Assembly (NCBI GenBank): GCA_049792815.1
Contig: JBARBG010000025.1
Coordinates: forward strand, 62,001-126,000
DNA from: DAIDKA01 sp049792815
GTDB taxonomy: Bacteria > Pseudomonadota > Gammaproteobacteria > Steroidobacterales > Steroidobacteraceae
Direction: 5' to 3'
Length of the DNA stretch: 64,000 bases
Shown here: in pieces, positions 43,882 through 52,903 of the stretch
Layout of the letters: the number at the start of each line of letters is the position of its first letter
Position numbering within the stretch: the first letter of the stretch is position 1
Notes under the pieces: generated by a model
Seen by the model: the letters and a program-made list of their open reading frames with translations, nothing else
Database searches by the model: none
What the model was told of the DNA's origin: nothing
Position numbers and translations under genes: made by a program

Positions 43882-44987
43882 GATCCGGTCGCCGTGCTGA
43901 GCGTATCGGGTTCCCAGCGGACTCCGCCGGTGACGGGGCTGGCAACGCCCGTCGTATCCGGCCAACTCAAAGGCCAGTGCAAGGCGGAACGCACCGCGAG
44001 GTACCCGAACGCCTGCGCCTCGACTGCATCTCCCGACCAGCCCACCTGCTCGGCGGTCTTCACCGGCGCGCCCAGGCGTGCGCGAAGTTCCTCGAGCAGG
44101 CGCAGATTGCGACGGCCGCCGCCGACCACAATCCACAGCGCCGGCACACGGGGTAACCGTTGGGCTGCCAAGGCGATGGCCGCCGCCGTAAACGCGGTGA
44201 GGGTCGCCGCGCCATCCTCCCCGGACAATGCCGCAACCGGTGCAGGCGAGAAGGCATTGCGGTCGAGGGCTTTGGGCCCGCTCTTGAGAAAGTACGGATT
44301 TGCCAGCAACGTTGCCAGCGCAGCGACATCGACCCGCCCCGCGGCGGCCTTGCCGCCGCCCGCATCGAACGGGATGTTGAAATGGCGGCTCACCCAGTCA
44401 TCGATGAGCGCATTCCCGGGTCCGCAGTCGCAGGCGCAGAGCAGATCCGCGTCGACCAGGGTGACGTTCGCAACTCCCCCGATGTTGAGTACGGCGACAG
44501 GACCGGTGAGTCCGGTCGCGCGCACCAGTGCTCGATGGTAAGCCGGCGCGAGCGGTGCGCCCTGCCCGCCATGGTTCAGGTCGTTCTGCCGGAACTGATT
44601 GATCACCACGCACCCCAGCGAGTCCGCCAGGCGCTGGCCATCGCCGAGCTGCCAGGTTCTTCGCTGCTCGGGGTCATGGTGGATGGTCTGGCCATGAAAG
44701 CCGATCAGATCTAAGGAACTGACCGCCCGCTTGGCCTGTGCGCACAGCCGTCGCACGGCCTTCGCGTGCAGGTCGGTCACGTCCCGCTCGATTGCTTCGA
44801 GGTTTGCGTCCGCAGACGGCAGCCGCAGCAGGGTCCGCCGCAGTCCAACCGGATAGGCAATGCCGCTTTGGGGCCCGGGTACCAAATGCGAATCCCCGTC
44901 CGTCTCCAGAATGGCAGCGTCGATCCCGTCCATTGACGTGCCGCTCATGAGACCGATGACGATGAAGGGCCTCTCAGGTCTGGGCAT
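43878..44987 (-). CDS. anmK: Anhydro-N-acetylmuramic acid kinase
   Basis: 369 residues. AnmK signatures: FIVIGLMSGTSMDGIDAAIL, GFHGQTIHHDP, WQLGDGQRLADSLG, VINQFRQNDLNHGGQGAPLA, VLNIGGVANVTLV, CDCGPGNALIDDWV and WIVVGGGRRNLRLLEEL. It cleaves and phosphorylates 1,6-anhydroMurNAc in peptidoglycan recycling. ATG 44987 precedes MPRPERPF; the frame start at 45008 gives seven unlikely extra residues. First gene of the anmK-gph-tpm unit, divergent from the DHA2 transporter. Confidence 0.95.
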   Translation of the reverse strand: MPRPERPFIVIGLMSGTSMDGIDAAILETDGDSHLVPGPQSGIAYPVGLRRTLLRLPSADANLEAIERDVTDLHAKAVRRLCAQAKRAVSSLDLIGFHGQTIHHDPEQRRTWQLGDGQRLADSLGCVVINQFRQNDLNHGGQGAPLAPAYHRALVRATGLTGPVAVLNIGGVANVTLVDADLLCACDCGPGNALIDDWVSRHFNIPFDAGGGKAAAGRVDVAALATLLANPYFLKSGPKALDRNAFSPAPVAALSGEDGAATLTAFTAAAIALAAQRLPRVPALWIVVGGGRRNLRLLEELRARLGAPVKTAEQVGWSGDAVEAQAFGYLAVRSALHWPLSWPDTTGVASPVTGGVRWEPDTLSTATGS

Positions 44988-45051
44988 GATTTCGAGGCTA
45001 GCACGCATTGGTCGTGGGATGGCGTCTCATGCATGTATACAATGCGGCGGC

Positions 45052-46407
45052 ATGAAATTGCAGGATCGACGGCAGGCAGCCGCAATCGCTGCGCTGCTGT
45101 CTGCCATGGTGCTCGTGGTACTGGATGCGGCCATTACCAACGTGGCGCTCCCGACCATCGCGCGGGCGCTGCACACCACTGCGGCGCTATCGGTGTGGAT
45201 CATCACTGCCTACCAGTCGGCGCTGGTGATGGTCTTGCTGCCCTGCGCTGCGCTCGGGGAGAGCCTGGGTTATCGGCGCGTTTTCACGGGCGGAGTCGTG
45301 GTCTTCGTCGCGGCGTCTGCGCTGTGCGCCTTGTCGCCGTCCATGCCGTGGCTGGTCGCCGCCCGCTTTGTGCAGGGACTCGGGGGTGCCGCCATCATGT
45401 CGCTTGGCGTCGCACTGTTGCGTTTCGTGGTCCCCCATCATCGACTCGCCACCGCCATCAGTTGGAACGCCATGGTCGTCGCCATGTCCTCGGCAGCCGG
45501 CCCGACCATTGGCGCCGCAATACTATCGGCCGCAAGCTGGCCCTGGCTGTTCGCCGTGAACGTTCCCCTGGGTGCATTGGTGCTGGTCGCCAGTCGGTCA
45601 CTACCCGATGTCAGCGGCACATCGCGGCCTCTGGACGTATTCAGCGCAGCCCTGAACGCCGGGGCATTTGCATGCTTTGTGATCGGCGCCGAACTGTTTG
45701 CGGACAGGCCGGGCCTTGCGGTGGCGCTGCTCGCTGCGACCGGCATCCTTCTCGTGGCATTGGTGCGCCGTGAGATGCCCAAGGAGGCGCCGCTGATCCC
45801 GCTTGATCTGTTGCGCTCCCATTCGTTTCGCGTCTCGGTGATCGCCTCCATTCTTTGCTTCAGCGGCATGACCATGGGCCTGGTGGCCCTGCCGTTCTAT
45901 CTGCAGCACGGGCTCGGCCAGGATGCGTGGACGACCGGGCTGTACCTGACTCCCTGGCCGCTGACAGTTGCGATTGCCGCCCCACTGACGGGCCGTCTGG
46001 CAAATCGGGCTTCAAGCCCCTGGCTGTGCGCGGTCGGCGGAGTCATTCTCACGGCAGGGCTCGCCGCCGCCGCGCTCTGGCCGCTGCACGGTCATCCGCT
46101 GCCGATCGCGTTGTTCACCATGACGTGCGGGCTGGGGTTCGGACTCTTTCAGGTACCCAACAATCGCAACATGTTGCTCTCGGCGCCACGTGAGCGCGGC
46201 GGTGCTGCGGGCGGCATGCAGGGAACCGCGCGTCTGACGGGCCAGACGGCGGGTGCGATCATCATGACGCTGCTCTTCACGATGAGCTCAGTGGGCGCGG
46301 CGCCACGAATCGGACTGGCTCTCGCATCCCTGTTGACCCTCGCGGCGGGACTGGTGAGCACACTGCGAGCGAGATCTGTAGCAATCACTGAACTGAGGGC
46401 GACGTGA
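45052..46407 (+). CDS. MFS multidrug transporter, DHA2 (EmrB/QacA) type
   Basis: 451 residues with about 14 hydrophobic segments. The DHA2 helix-1 motif LDAAITNVALPTIARAL, LGESLGYRRVF, RFVQGLGGAAIMSLG and SSAAGPTIGAAIL identify a proton antiporter for drugs or toxic compounds. ATG 45052 was chosen because the upstream frame is antisense to anmK. A -10-like TATACA (45036-45041) sits just upstream, implying a very short or absent leader. Its stop overlaps the VOC gene as GTGA. Confidence 0.88.
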   Translation: MKLQDRRQAAAIAALLSAMVLVVLDAAITNVALPTIARALHTTAALSVWIITAYQSALVMVLLPCAALGESLGYRRVFTGGVVVFVAASALCALSPSMPWLVAARFVQGLGGAAIMSLGVALLRFVVPHHRLATAISWNAMVVAMSSAAGPTIGAAILSAASWPWLFAVNVPLGALVLVASRSLPDVSGTSRPLDVFSAALNAGAFACFVIGAELFADRPGLAVALLAATGILLVALVRREMPKEAPLIPLDLLRSHSFRVSVIASILCFSGMTMGLVALPFYLQHGLGQDAWTTGLYLTPWPLTVAIAAPLTGRLANRASSPWLCAVGGVILTAGLAAAALWPLHGHPLPIALFTMTCGLGFGLFQVPNNRNMLLSAPRERGGAAGGMQGTARLTGQTAGAIIMTLLFTMSSVGAAPRIGLALASLLTLAAGLVSTLRARSVAITELRAT

Positions 46408-46802
46408 ACTCACAGATCCCCACGCTGCGCGTAGCACGGCCCACCGACGATCTGGATCGACTCCTGGCCTTCTACGTGGACGGTCTCGGGCTGCGCCTGC
46501 TTGGTCGCTTCGAAAATCACGACGGCTTCGATGGGGTGATATTGGGGCTGGAGGGCTCGCCGTATCATCTGGAGTTCACTCGCGCAGCAGGACTTTACGC
46601 GGGAAGGGCGCCGACCCGGGAAAACCTGCTGGTCTATTATCTGCCGCAGCGGGCAGTCTGGCAGGCGGCCGTCGATCAAATGCGCGCCGCGGGCTTCGCT
46701 CCGGTACCGTCACTGAACCCCTATTGGGATCGCCACGGCGTCACGTTCGAAGATCCCGACGGGTATCGAGTCGTCCTGCAGAACGCTGCCTGGCCAAGCT
46801 GA
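46404..46802 (+). CDS. VOC (glyoxalase/bleomycin-resistance) family protein
   Basis: 132 residues. VOC fold with LRVARPTDDLDRLLAFYVDG, LGLRLLGRF, VILGLEGSPYHLEFT, and the second half NPYWDRHGVTFEDPDGYRVV. His57 and Glu124-type metal positions are plausible (YHLEF, FEDPDGYRV). The family includes glyoxalases, dioxygenases and antibiotic-binding resistance proteins. GTG start at 46404 overlaps the transporter stop (GTGA), so transporter and VOC protein are coupled, suggesting a shared role in resistance. Confidence 0.88.
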   Translation: MNSQIPTLRVARPTDDLDRLLAFYVDGLGLRLLGRFENHDGFDGVILGLEGSPYHLEFTRAAGLYAGRAPTRENLLVYYLPQRAVWQAAVDQMRAAGFAPVPSLNPYWDRHGVTFEDPDGYRVVLQNAAWPS

Positions 46803-46825
46803 AGCTGCATTGGCGGTATCTATAT

Positions 46826-47461
46826 ATGAGTTGTTCCATGAACGAACCAAAGTGGCTGACGCTGTCACGGGAGCTTCAGGCCATTGCCCAGACCGGCCTC
46901 ACGTTCACGCAGGATCCCTACGATCGACAGCGCTTCGAGCGCGTGCGCGAACTTGCGGCGCTGATCATGGCCGAGGGCGCGCGTGAAGACCTCGAGACGG
47001 TTCTCGAACTGTTCCGGCAGGAGGCAGGGTACCCGACGCCAAAGGTGGATGTGCGAGGCGCAGCCTTTGTGGAGGGCAGGATACTGATGGTGCGCGAACG
47101 CAGTGACGGTCGCTGGACGCTGCCGGGTGGCTGGGCCGACGTCAATCAATCGGCGGCGGAATGCATCGTCCGGGAAATCGCCGAAGAGTCCGGTTTCGAC
47201 AGTCGTGTGCTGAAGCTCGCGGCGGTCTGGGACTACAGTCGCCAGGGGCATCGCCCGCGCCGCCACGCCTCCATCTACAAAATATTCTTCCTCTGCGAAA
47301 TCACCGGTGGCCAGCCTCGCCCGAGCATCGAGACCACCGAGGTCGCATTCTTCGAGCGGCACGCGCTTCCCGAACTTTCGGGCGGGCGGGTCACGACCGC
47401 ACAGATCGAGGCAATGTTTGAACATGCCGCGCAACCTCTGCGGCCCGCCGATTTCGACTGA
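46826..47461 (+). CDS. Nudix hydrolase with N-terminal domain
   Basis: About 211 residues. N-terminal helical domain (PKWLTLSRELQAIAQTGLTF, DPYDRQRFERVRELA) followed by a Nudix domain: VDVRGAAFVEGRILMVRERS and the Nudix box GWADVNQSAAECIVREIAEE then SGF. The first conserved Glu of the box is Gln (VNQS); the REIAEE metal ligands remain. Relatives hydrolyse ADP-ribose-type nucleoside diphosphates. Start ATG 46826 or 46838, neither with a Shine-Dalgarno. It lies 23 bp after the VOC gene. Confidence 0.88.
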   Translation: MSCSMNEPKWLTLSRELQAIAQTGLTFTQDPYDRQRFERVRELAALIMAEGAREDLETVLELFRQEAGYPTPKVDVRGAAFVEGRILMVRERSDGRWTLPGGWADVNQSAAECIVREIAEESGFDSRVLKLAAVWDYSRQGHRPRRHASIYKIFFLCEITGGQPRPSIETTEVAFFERHALPELSGGRVTTAQIEAMFEHAAQPLRPADFD

Positions 47462-47484
47462 AGCCTCGGCGGCGAAGTACATCC

Positions 47485-48378
47485 TTACGATTCACGTTCG
47501 AGGGCCTCGACACTCCTGGGCCAATCCTGCTTCAGCAGCCGCGACAAGGCGCGGTCCGCCAGCAACCGGCCGCCGGTCTGACAGCGCGGACAGTAATTCG
47601 TCTCGTTGGCGGCATAGCGTATGCGTTGCACCGGAGTCTGGCAGACGGGACACGGCAGGCGAAAGCGGCCATGCACGGCCATATCAGCACGAAACGCCGT
47701 GACTTTCTCCGGGAACTCCCCCGCCGCCTGCTGCCGCAGGCGCTCGACCCACCATCGCAACTGCTCCTGTATGGCGCCATACAGGCGCGCCACCGCCGCG
47801 TCCTCGATACGGCCCGTCAGCATCACCGGCGACAGCCGGGCGGCGTGCAGGATTTCATCCGAATAGGCATTGCCGATGCCGCTGAACAGTCTCGGATCGG
47901 TCAGCGCACGCTTGAGCGTATGGTTCTCGCTGCGCAGTCGAGCAGCGAACTGCTCGAGGCTCGACTGCAGGATCTCGATTCCTCCGGGGTCCTGCAGCCG
48001 CAGCTGCTCCTCCCCCTGGATGAGGTGCAACGAGGCACGCCGCTTGGTGCCCGCTTCAGTGAGCGTCACCAGTCCCTGGGTGAATTCCATTCGGGCCAGG
48101 GCGGCGCGCTTTGAAACCGCGGCGCCTGGTGCGAACCAATGCAGACGGCCGGCGATCATCAGGTGAAACACCAGCCAAAGACTTGACTCGAGGCCGATTG
48201 CAATGCGCTTGCCGATCCGCCGAACTTCGTGCACGCGTTTGCCCTGGACGGACTGGATGGGTGGCAGCACCGTGCGCAACAGGAAGGGCGACGCGATCGC
48301 CACACGTTCGAGGCGCTGGCCGACAATGCGCTGCGCCAGCGCCTCCACGTAAGCCGTTACATCGGGGAGTTCGGGCAT
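47485..48378 (-). CDS. Fpg/Nei family DNA glycosylase
   Basis: 297 residues. N-terminus MPELPDVTAYVEALA supplies the catalytic Pro2 and Glu3; the usual ELPEVET is replaced by ELPDVTAY, typical of a variant clade. RRIGKRIAIGLE holds the beta-loop Lys; the H2TH motif appears as SGIGNAYSDEIL, and the C-terminal zinc finger as CPVCQTP with NYCPRCQT. It removes oxidised bases and cleaves the abasic strand. It converges on the Nudix gene with a 23-bp gap. Confidence 0.9.
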   Translation of the reverse strand: MPELPDVTAYVEALAQRIVGQRLERVAIASPFLLRTVLPPIQSVQGKRVHEVRRIGKRIAIGLESSLWLVFHLMIAGRLHWFAPGAAVSKRAALARMEFTQGLVTLTEAGTKRRASLHLIQGEEQLRLQDPGGIEILQSSLEQFAARLRSENHTLKRALTDPRLFSGIGNAYSDEILHAARLSPVMLTGRIEDAAVARLYGAIQEQLRWWVERLRQQAAGEFPEKVTAFRADMAVHGRFRLPCPVCQTPVQRIRYAANETNYCPRCQTGGRLLADRALSRLLKQDWPRSVEALERES

Positions 48379-48397
48379 CTGTCATGTATGCCGCGAG

Positions 48398-49348
48398 TCA
48401 TTTCTGAGCTTCACCGCCCTGCAACACGGCCCGTATCGAACCATCCGGGGCAAGCGGATTGCGATTGTTCTCCAGACAGACATAGGGCAATAGCGTGAAA
48501 TCCGGAGGTGCCCGCTTGTAGGTCTTGGTCACGGTCCACGGTTTGCTCAAGGCAACCGGATCCACGAGCGTGATCTCATCGCGCAGCGTCTCATCATCCG
48601 CAAGCCAGATGCGCTCGTAGGCGATCATCTTGTCGCTCTTGGGCAGCCCGGAGGACTCAAGGTTCGTCTCCAGGCGCAACCCGAAGGTCGTGGCGATCAG
48701 GAAGTTGCCTTCCCAGTGTCCTGTCGTCTGGCCGTTGAAGGTAGGATCCGGACTGGTATCAAGCGGTCGCCCATCGGTATAGACGCGCCGTACCTGTTCG
48801 TCCCATTCGGCATAGATCATGATCCGATCGGGGCCCGTCGTGATTTCCATGGGATACGTCATGGTCATGATGCGGGGCATGCCGGGCGGAAGGCAGGACG
48901 CCGTGGGATCGCCGGTGGGCTTGCCACGATCCGCATTGACCTGATTGGTTTCGAATATTTTGGCGTAGTCCGGCGTCAACGGGGGTTTTTGCCCGCGTCC
49001 GGGCGGCACGCCCGGCCGCCAGCCGATACCGCCCTGACTGATCCAGATACCGGTCAGGTCGCGCCGGCTCTTGGGATGGTAGGCCTTAAGTCCCCATGCA
49101 GGATTGACAGGTTGGGTCTTCGCCGCGTCCTCGAAGGTCGTCGGCAGCTTGGAGACGTCACGGTACGGCGCCTGGACTCCCTTGGAGAGGTCAAGGTCCA
49201 CGGGTCTGCCGATGAGATCGACAGCTCGCGCAGTGGGGGCGCGCGGCGCTGAACCTGCTGCGCCCTGGGCCCACGCTACCGAAGAACATCCCAGCGCCAA
49301 CAGAACACAGGCTGTCACGCTGGCTGTTTGAATGGCTGTGATCCGCAT
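48398..49348 (-). CDS. Exported protein of the GHWEGDTLVV family, single copy
   Basis: 316 residues, signal peptide ending near SVAWAQ. Family core: SCLPPGMPRIMTMTYPMEIT, IMIYAEWDEQVRRVYTDG, GQTTGHWEGNFLIATTFGL, EITLVDPVALSKPWTVTKTY and a C-terminal YVCLENNRNP. The HEVAH segment of the pair-A members is AEWDEQ here. ATG 49348 has GGGGGG upstream and a -10 TATAAT at 49380-49375. It stands alone, 19 bp after the start of the Fpg-like gene on the same strand. Confidence 0.8.
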   Translation of the reverse strand: MRITAIQTASVTACVLLALGCSSVAWAQGAAGSAPRAPTARAVDLIGRPVDLDLSKGVQAPYRDVSKLPTTFEDAAKTQPVNPAWGLKAYHPKSRRDLTGIWISQGGIGWRPGVPPGRGQKPPLTPDYAKIFETNQVNADRGKPTGDPTASCLPPGMPRIMTMTYPMEITTGPDRIMIYAEWDEQVRRVYTDGRPLDTSPDPTFNGQTTGHWEGNFLIATTFGLRLETNLESSGLPKSDKMIAYERIWLADDETLRDEITLVDPVALSKPWTVTKTYKRAPPDFTLLPYVCLENNRNPLAPDGSIRAVLQGGEAQK

Positions 49349-49374
49349 GGACGCACCCCCCTAGACGCGTATCC

Positions 49375-49380
49375 ATTATA
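49375..49380 (-). promoter_or_regulatory. -10 element TATAAT upstream of the 49348 gene
   Basis: Perfect TATAAT on the minus strand in an A/T-rich island (49370-49405) unlike the surrounding GC-rich DNA. It predicts a leader of about 20 bases with GGGGGG before the ATG at 49348. The -35 is unclear (TTGGCG at a 20-base spacing). The rest of 49349-49556 holds no gene I can support. Confidence 0.45.
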
Positions 49381-49556
49381 AATCAACAGCTTATATATTA
49401 CGCCAAAGGAGCTCCCAGGGCCAAAGGATCCGCTCGGAAAGGCTGGCCAAGCCTTAACAGACTCTAATCCATGATTAATCCGCCAACGGGTTGGAGCGAT
49501 CTACTATGCGACTAGGGAAGACCGATCGCGGCGCTCATCCCTCCGGAGACAAGCCC

Positions 49557-50261
49557 ATGCGTACTCACCTTCTCTCGCTCGCCGCCACACTCACCGTTGT
49601 TGGCTTCGCGACGACCTCCGTCGCGGTACCCCTCTCCAGTGCCTCGTCAGGAGGCTCGACGGGCGCAGTCTCTGCACCAAGCGGTGGCGGGGGCTCCAGC
49701 AGCGGTTCCAGTAGCGGTTCCGGGGGAGCTTCCAGCGGCAGCTCCTCGCATGGGGGCGGGGGTGGCGGTGGCGCCGGCGGAGCGGCACATGCGGGAGGCT
49801 TCGGAGGCGGCGCGACATACCGTGGTGGCGGATTTGAGACGCGCTCCGGCCCCAGCGGCTATCGGAGTTTCGCCTCGCAAGGCAGGGATATGGCCCATGG
49901 CGGTTACCAAGTGCTGGCCGCAAGGCCTGCCAATGTGACCGCAGGCGCCGCGATCCCGGTTCTCAGTGACCATAGCGCCCTTAAGCTGGGACCCGCGCTG
50001 GGAAGCGCCGCCGAGGCCGCGCGCAGGAATGACGACAAACGGCGGGTATTACCGAAACCCATTTCGTATCCGCGGCACGCGCATGGTCTGCATGAGGTGG
50101 ACCTGCTCCAACGATTTGCGACTTGCCCGCCGCTAGGCTGTAACGTACCCAGGGAAATGTGCCCCCCCTCTTGGTATGTTGAAGTCACCGATCCCTACGA
50201 TTTGAATTCGCTCCTGGATTGCGGGCTGCCGGTCAAGCTGAAGCCAATCCCGCATCACTGA
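49557..50261 (+). CDS. Glycine/serine-rich secreted protein with Cys-rich C-terminus
   Basis: 234 residues. Signal peptide MRTHLLSLAATLTVVGFATT. Residues about 27-95 are a low-complexity Gly/Ser/Ala tract (SGGSTGAVSAPSGGGGSSSG and onward). The C-terminal third has cysteines in CPPLGCN, EMCPPSW and LLDCGLPV, so probably a small disulfide domain. ATG 49557 has GGAG eight bases upstream; the longer frame start 49491 is not needed. Function unknown. The lipoprotein gene follows after 15 bp. Confidence 0.72.
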   Translation: MRTHLLSLAATLTVVGFATTSVAVPLSSASSGGSTGAVSAPSGGGGSSSGSSSGSGGASSGSSSHGGGGGGGAGGAAHAGGFGGGATYRGGGFETRSGPSGYRSFASQGRDMAHGGYQVLAARPANVTAGAAIPVLSDHSALKLGPALGSAAEAARRNDDKRRVLPKPISYPRHAHGLHEVDLLQRFATCPPLGCNVPREMCPPSWYVEVTDPYDLNSLLDCGLPVKLKPIPHH

Positions 50262-50276
50262 TTGTGTGGCGGGCTG

Positions 50277-51785
50277 ATGTTTCGACTGTGCGTCCTGGTC
50301 GCCCTCTTCGTTTCTTCGTGCTCGACTCTAAATACTGAGTCGCCGACCACATCGCAGCCCAACCAGATCGCAACCACCATCGCCCGTATCGAGCAGGCGG
50401 ATCCCAACGCGCCCGCCATACTGAGCATGCGGCTGAGCTACGCCGAGTTTCTGTTGGGCACGGAGCAAGGTCCGTGCCAGCAGCGCCTCGGGCGCGCCCA
50501 GGAGGAACTGGACAAGGTCGAAGCGACTCTTCAGGCACATGTCATGTTCCCGGACGGGTGGGCGCGCACCGCCGACCTCGCGTACCGCCTGCATCTCGCC
50601 CGGGCCGATTGTTTCGCTGATCCGGAACGCGCAGCGGAGCTGCGGGCGGCGGTCGCCGCGGCCGCGCACGCCTCTGATCTTTACGCCGCCACGTTTGACT
50701 ACCATGCCGCCGTCATCATGCATTTCAACACGGCGATCATCCTGAATCAGCTCGGCGATACCGCGGCCGCGTTGACGGCCCTCCAATCAACTCTGGCCAT
50801 GGACCGGGAGTATGGCTTCCAGGACGACGCCGAGGAGAACTACAGGCTCTTGCTCACCTGGCAGGGTCAGCCGGCGGACAGCGCCCAGGTGGCCGCACTC
50901 ATGCAGGACTTCCCAAAGCGCCAGGCCATCCTGAAATTCGCATGGCGCCCGGGCGATGCTCATGTCTCCCTCCATGAGACTCGCGAGAACCTCTGGGATG
51001 GGGCCGTCAGCCGCAGCCGTGCGGCGGCCTCTTACGAACGCCATATCGGTGCCGATTCCACCGGCGGCTGGATGGTCTCGTACACTCAGGATCCTGGGCA
51101 ATACCAGCCTGGCGTCTGGCCGGAACTCGAAGGATCACCAGCCGTCAAGCTGGTCTTTTCGCCGGCTCGCGTGGCTGCGCTGAACTACAAGGTCAGCGCC
51201 TCCGGCGAGTTCGGCGGCACCATCGGTGCCGACGCCGTTTCGGAACAACTCACCGCCCAGACAGATGCATTGATTCGCGCCCATGTACCTGCCACAAATG
51301 ATGCCGGTGAGCTGACGAAGCAGGCGCTCGATACGACGGACATCACGCTCGCATCGGGTCTGCTCGGGGCCGAGGCGGCCGAAAACTACCAGCTTGAAAC
51401 TTCGATGTGGGCCGGAGCGACCCTTGATCAAGGTATCTGGTATCGGCTGTCGGCCCCGCTGTCCCTGCATGGCCTGCCGCGGGTCGTCATACAGCAACGG
51501 CTGGATTTTGCCTTCACGCGCAGGGTTCCCTGCGCGGCAGACGTCCTTGAGCCCAGCTGCGTCGAACTCGTGGTCCGAACAACTCCCGATCAAGGAGCCG
51601 TTGAAGGCCTGATCAATGACTACGCCTCCTCCACCGTGACTTGCATCGTCGTGGACCCCGCAACGTTGCTGGCCTACTCTCGGGAAGATCGGCTCTACTG
51701 GTACGCCTCCGTCGGCAAAGCGCATGGAGATTCCATCCTCCAATCTGAGCACCTCAAATCCACTACAACCTACAACACACGGTGA
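50277..51785 (+). CDS. Lipoprotein with TPR-like helical N-terminal region
   Basis: 502 residues. Signal with lipobox FVSSC (MFRLCVLVALFVSSCSTLN), so lipid-anchored. Residues about 30-210 are helical and repeat-like (LRAAVAAAAHASDLYAATFD, IILNQLGDTAAALTALQSTL, MDREYGFQDDAEENYRLLLT). The second half is beta-rich (GGWMVSYTQDPGQYQPGVWP, WYRLSAPLSLHGLPRVVIQQ). Family not recognised. ATG 50277 was chosen for the lipobox; TTG 50262 is five codons upstream. Probably cotranscribed with the Gly/Ser-rich gene. Confidence 0.72.
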   Translation: MFRLCVLVALFVSSCSTLNTESPTTSQPNQIATTIARIEQADPNAPAILSMRLSYAEFLLGTEQGPCQQRLGRAQEELDKVEATLQAHVMFPDGWARTADLAYRLHLARADCFADPERAAELRAAVAAAAHASDLYAATFDYHAAVIMHFNTAIILNQLGDTAAALTALQSTLAMDREYGFQDDAEENYRLLLTWQGQPADSAQVAALMQDFPKRQAILKFAWRPGDAHVSLHETRENLWDGAVSRSRAAASYERHIGADSTGGWMVSYTQDPGQYQPGVWPELEGSPAVKLVFSPARVAALNYKVSASGEFGGTIGADAVSEQLTAQTDALIRAHVPATNDAGELTKQALDTTDITLASGLLGAEAAENYQLETSMWAGATLDQGIWYRLSAPLSLHGLPRVVIQQRLDFAFTRRVPCAADVLEPSCVELVVRTTPDQGAVEGLINDYASSTVTCIVVDPATLLAYSREDRLYWYASVGKAHGDSILQSEHLKSTTTYNTR

Positions 51786-51802
51786 CGGGGCTCCCATCGC
51801 AC

Positions 51803-52903
51803 TCAGTGGCGGTGGTAGACCGCAAGACTGTTGGTCACATCGTCGATGACGGCAACATTGAAATCCGTCACGTCGTCGGCCGTGACATCCAGGCCGAAGG
51901 CGCCACCCTGGCCTGCATCGACGTTGTACTCGCGCACGAAGCGTCCCCACCGCGTGAATTCGACGATCTCGCTCGGATGGAGCGGATCGGCGTTGACGGC
52001 ATCGCCGTTGGCCGTGAGCAGGTCGCCGTTCGGCGCCAAGCGCAGCGCCAGCGGACCCCGCAGATGCGGATCGGCAAACACCAGGAATCCCCGGCCCGAC
52101 GGCGCGCCGGCTTGCCCAGCCCTCTGGATGGCATAGATCGCGTTGTCCGCGGTTGATGCCACGTAGAGAGTGTCGGAGCTGGCATCAAACGCCAGGCCCG
52201 TGGGACCAAGCACCAGGGCGGCGGCATTGGGTGCATGGGTGTAGCCGTTGGCGATGATCGCTTTGTGCAGGATCGTGAGCCCGCTGGAGCGGACCGCAAC
52301 ATCCAGGCGCACCACCGTGGCGCTGAGTACGTTCGACACGTAAAGATGCGCCGTCGTACCTTCGTCATACACGGTCAGATCCCAGGGGCTGTCGAGGAAC
52401 TTCGAATCGGTTAGGGTCTGCAGCAGGTTGCCGTGCGCATCGATAATCTGCAGTGCGCCCGACCCGATGGTCGCGACGGTGCCATCGGTCGTGGGTACGT
52501 TGCCGACGATTACGAGGCCTGCCCGAAGCACCCCGAGGGCGGTAGACAGTCCTGCCAGCGGACTGCTGAAAAACGTCGTCGCCATGCCCGGGGCAGGCGG
52601 GGGCGCCAGCGGCCCGCGCGGATCGAAGGACACTATCGTCGTCCCAGTACCCTGCAGGTTTTGGGAATTGTTGAAATTGCTCACCAGCACGGCACCGGCA
52701 GCAATGGTCCCGCCCGCCGGGAAGCCGCGGGGCACCAACGCCACACCGTACGGGTTCTCGTCGCCGTTCTGGGGCACGGTCGAGGAGTTGATGAGCTGCG
52801 GTAGAAAGGCGCCGGGCTCCTCGGCACCCGCCGGGCCGTTTGCCAGAATCGTCAGTCCGATTGCCAAGGCGAGGCCTGACCGCCGCCGATTGCGATGCGT
52901 CAT
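51803..52903 (-). CDS. Exported beta-propeller (NHL/SMP-30-like) protein
   Basis: 366 residues. Signal peptide around LALAIGLTILANGPAGA. The mature part is repeated four-strand blades: NPYGVALVPRGFP, SPWDLTVYDEGTTAHLYVSN, GPTGLAFDASSDTLYVASTA, GPLALRLAPNGDLLTANGDA and GGAFGLDVTADDVTDFNVAV, typical of six-bladed propellers. Likely a periplasmic binding protein or lactonase-like enzyme. ATG 52903 was chosen for the signal peptide; the frame start at 53113 overlaps the divergent amidohydrolase. The 187-bp upstream gap has no gene. Confidence 0.83.
   Translation of the reverse strand: MTHRNRRRSGLALAIGLTILANGPAGAEEPGAFLPQLINSSTVPQNGDENPYGVALVPRGFPAGGTIAAGAVLVSNFNNSQNLQGTGTTIVSFDPRGPLAPPPAPGMATTFFSSPLAGLSTALGVLRAGLVIVGNVPTTDGTVATIGSGALQIIDAHGNLLQTLTDSKFLDSPWDLTVYDEGTTAHLYVSNVLSATVVRLDVAVRSSGLTILHKAIIANGYTHAPNAAALVLGPTGLAFDASSDTLYVASTADNAIYAIQRAGQAGAPSGRGFLVFADPHLRGPLALRLAPNGDLLTANGDAVNADPLHPSEIVEFTRWGRFVREYNVDAGQGGAFGLDVTADDVTDFNVAVIDDVTNSLAVYHRH

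Noticed and set aside
49680..49830. Possible repeat array or CRISPR-like region in GGC/AGC-rich DNA
   Set aside because: The repeats are short and irregular and encode the Gly/Ser tract of a secreted protein; there are no regular spacers.
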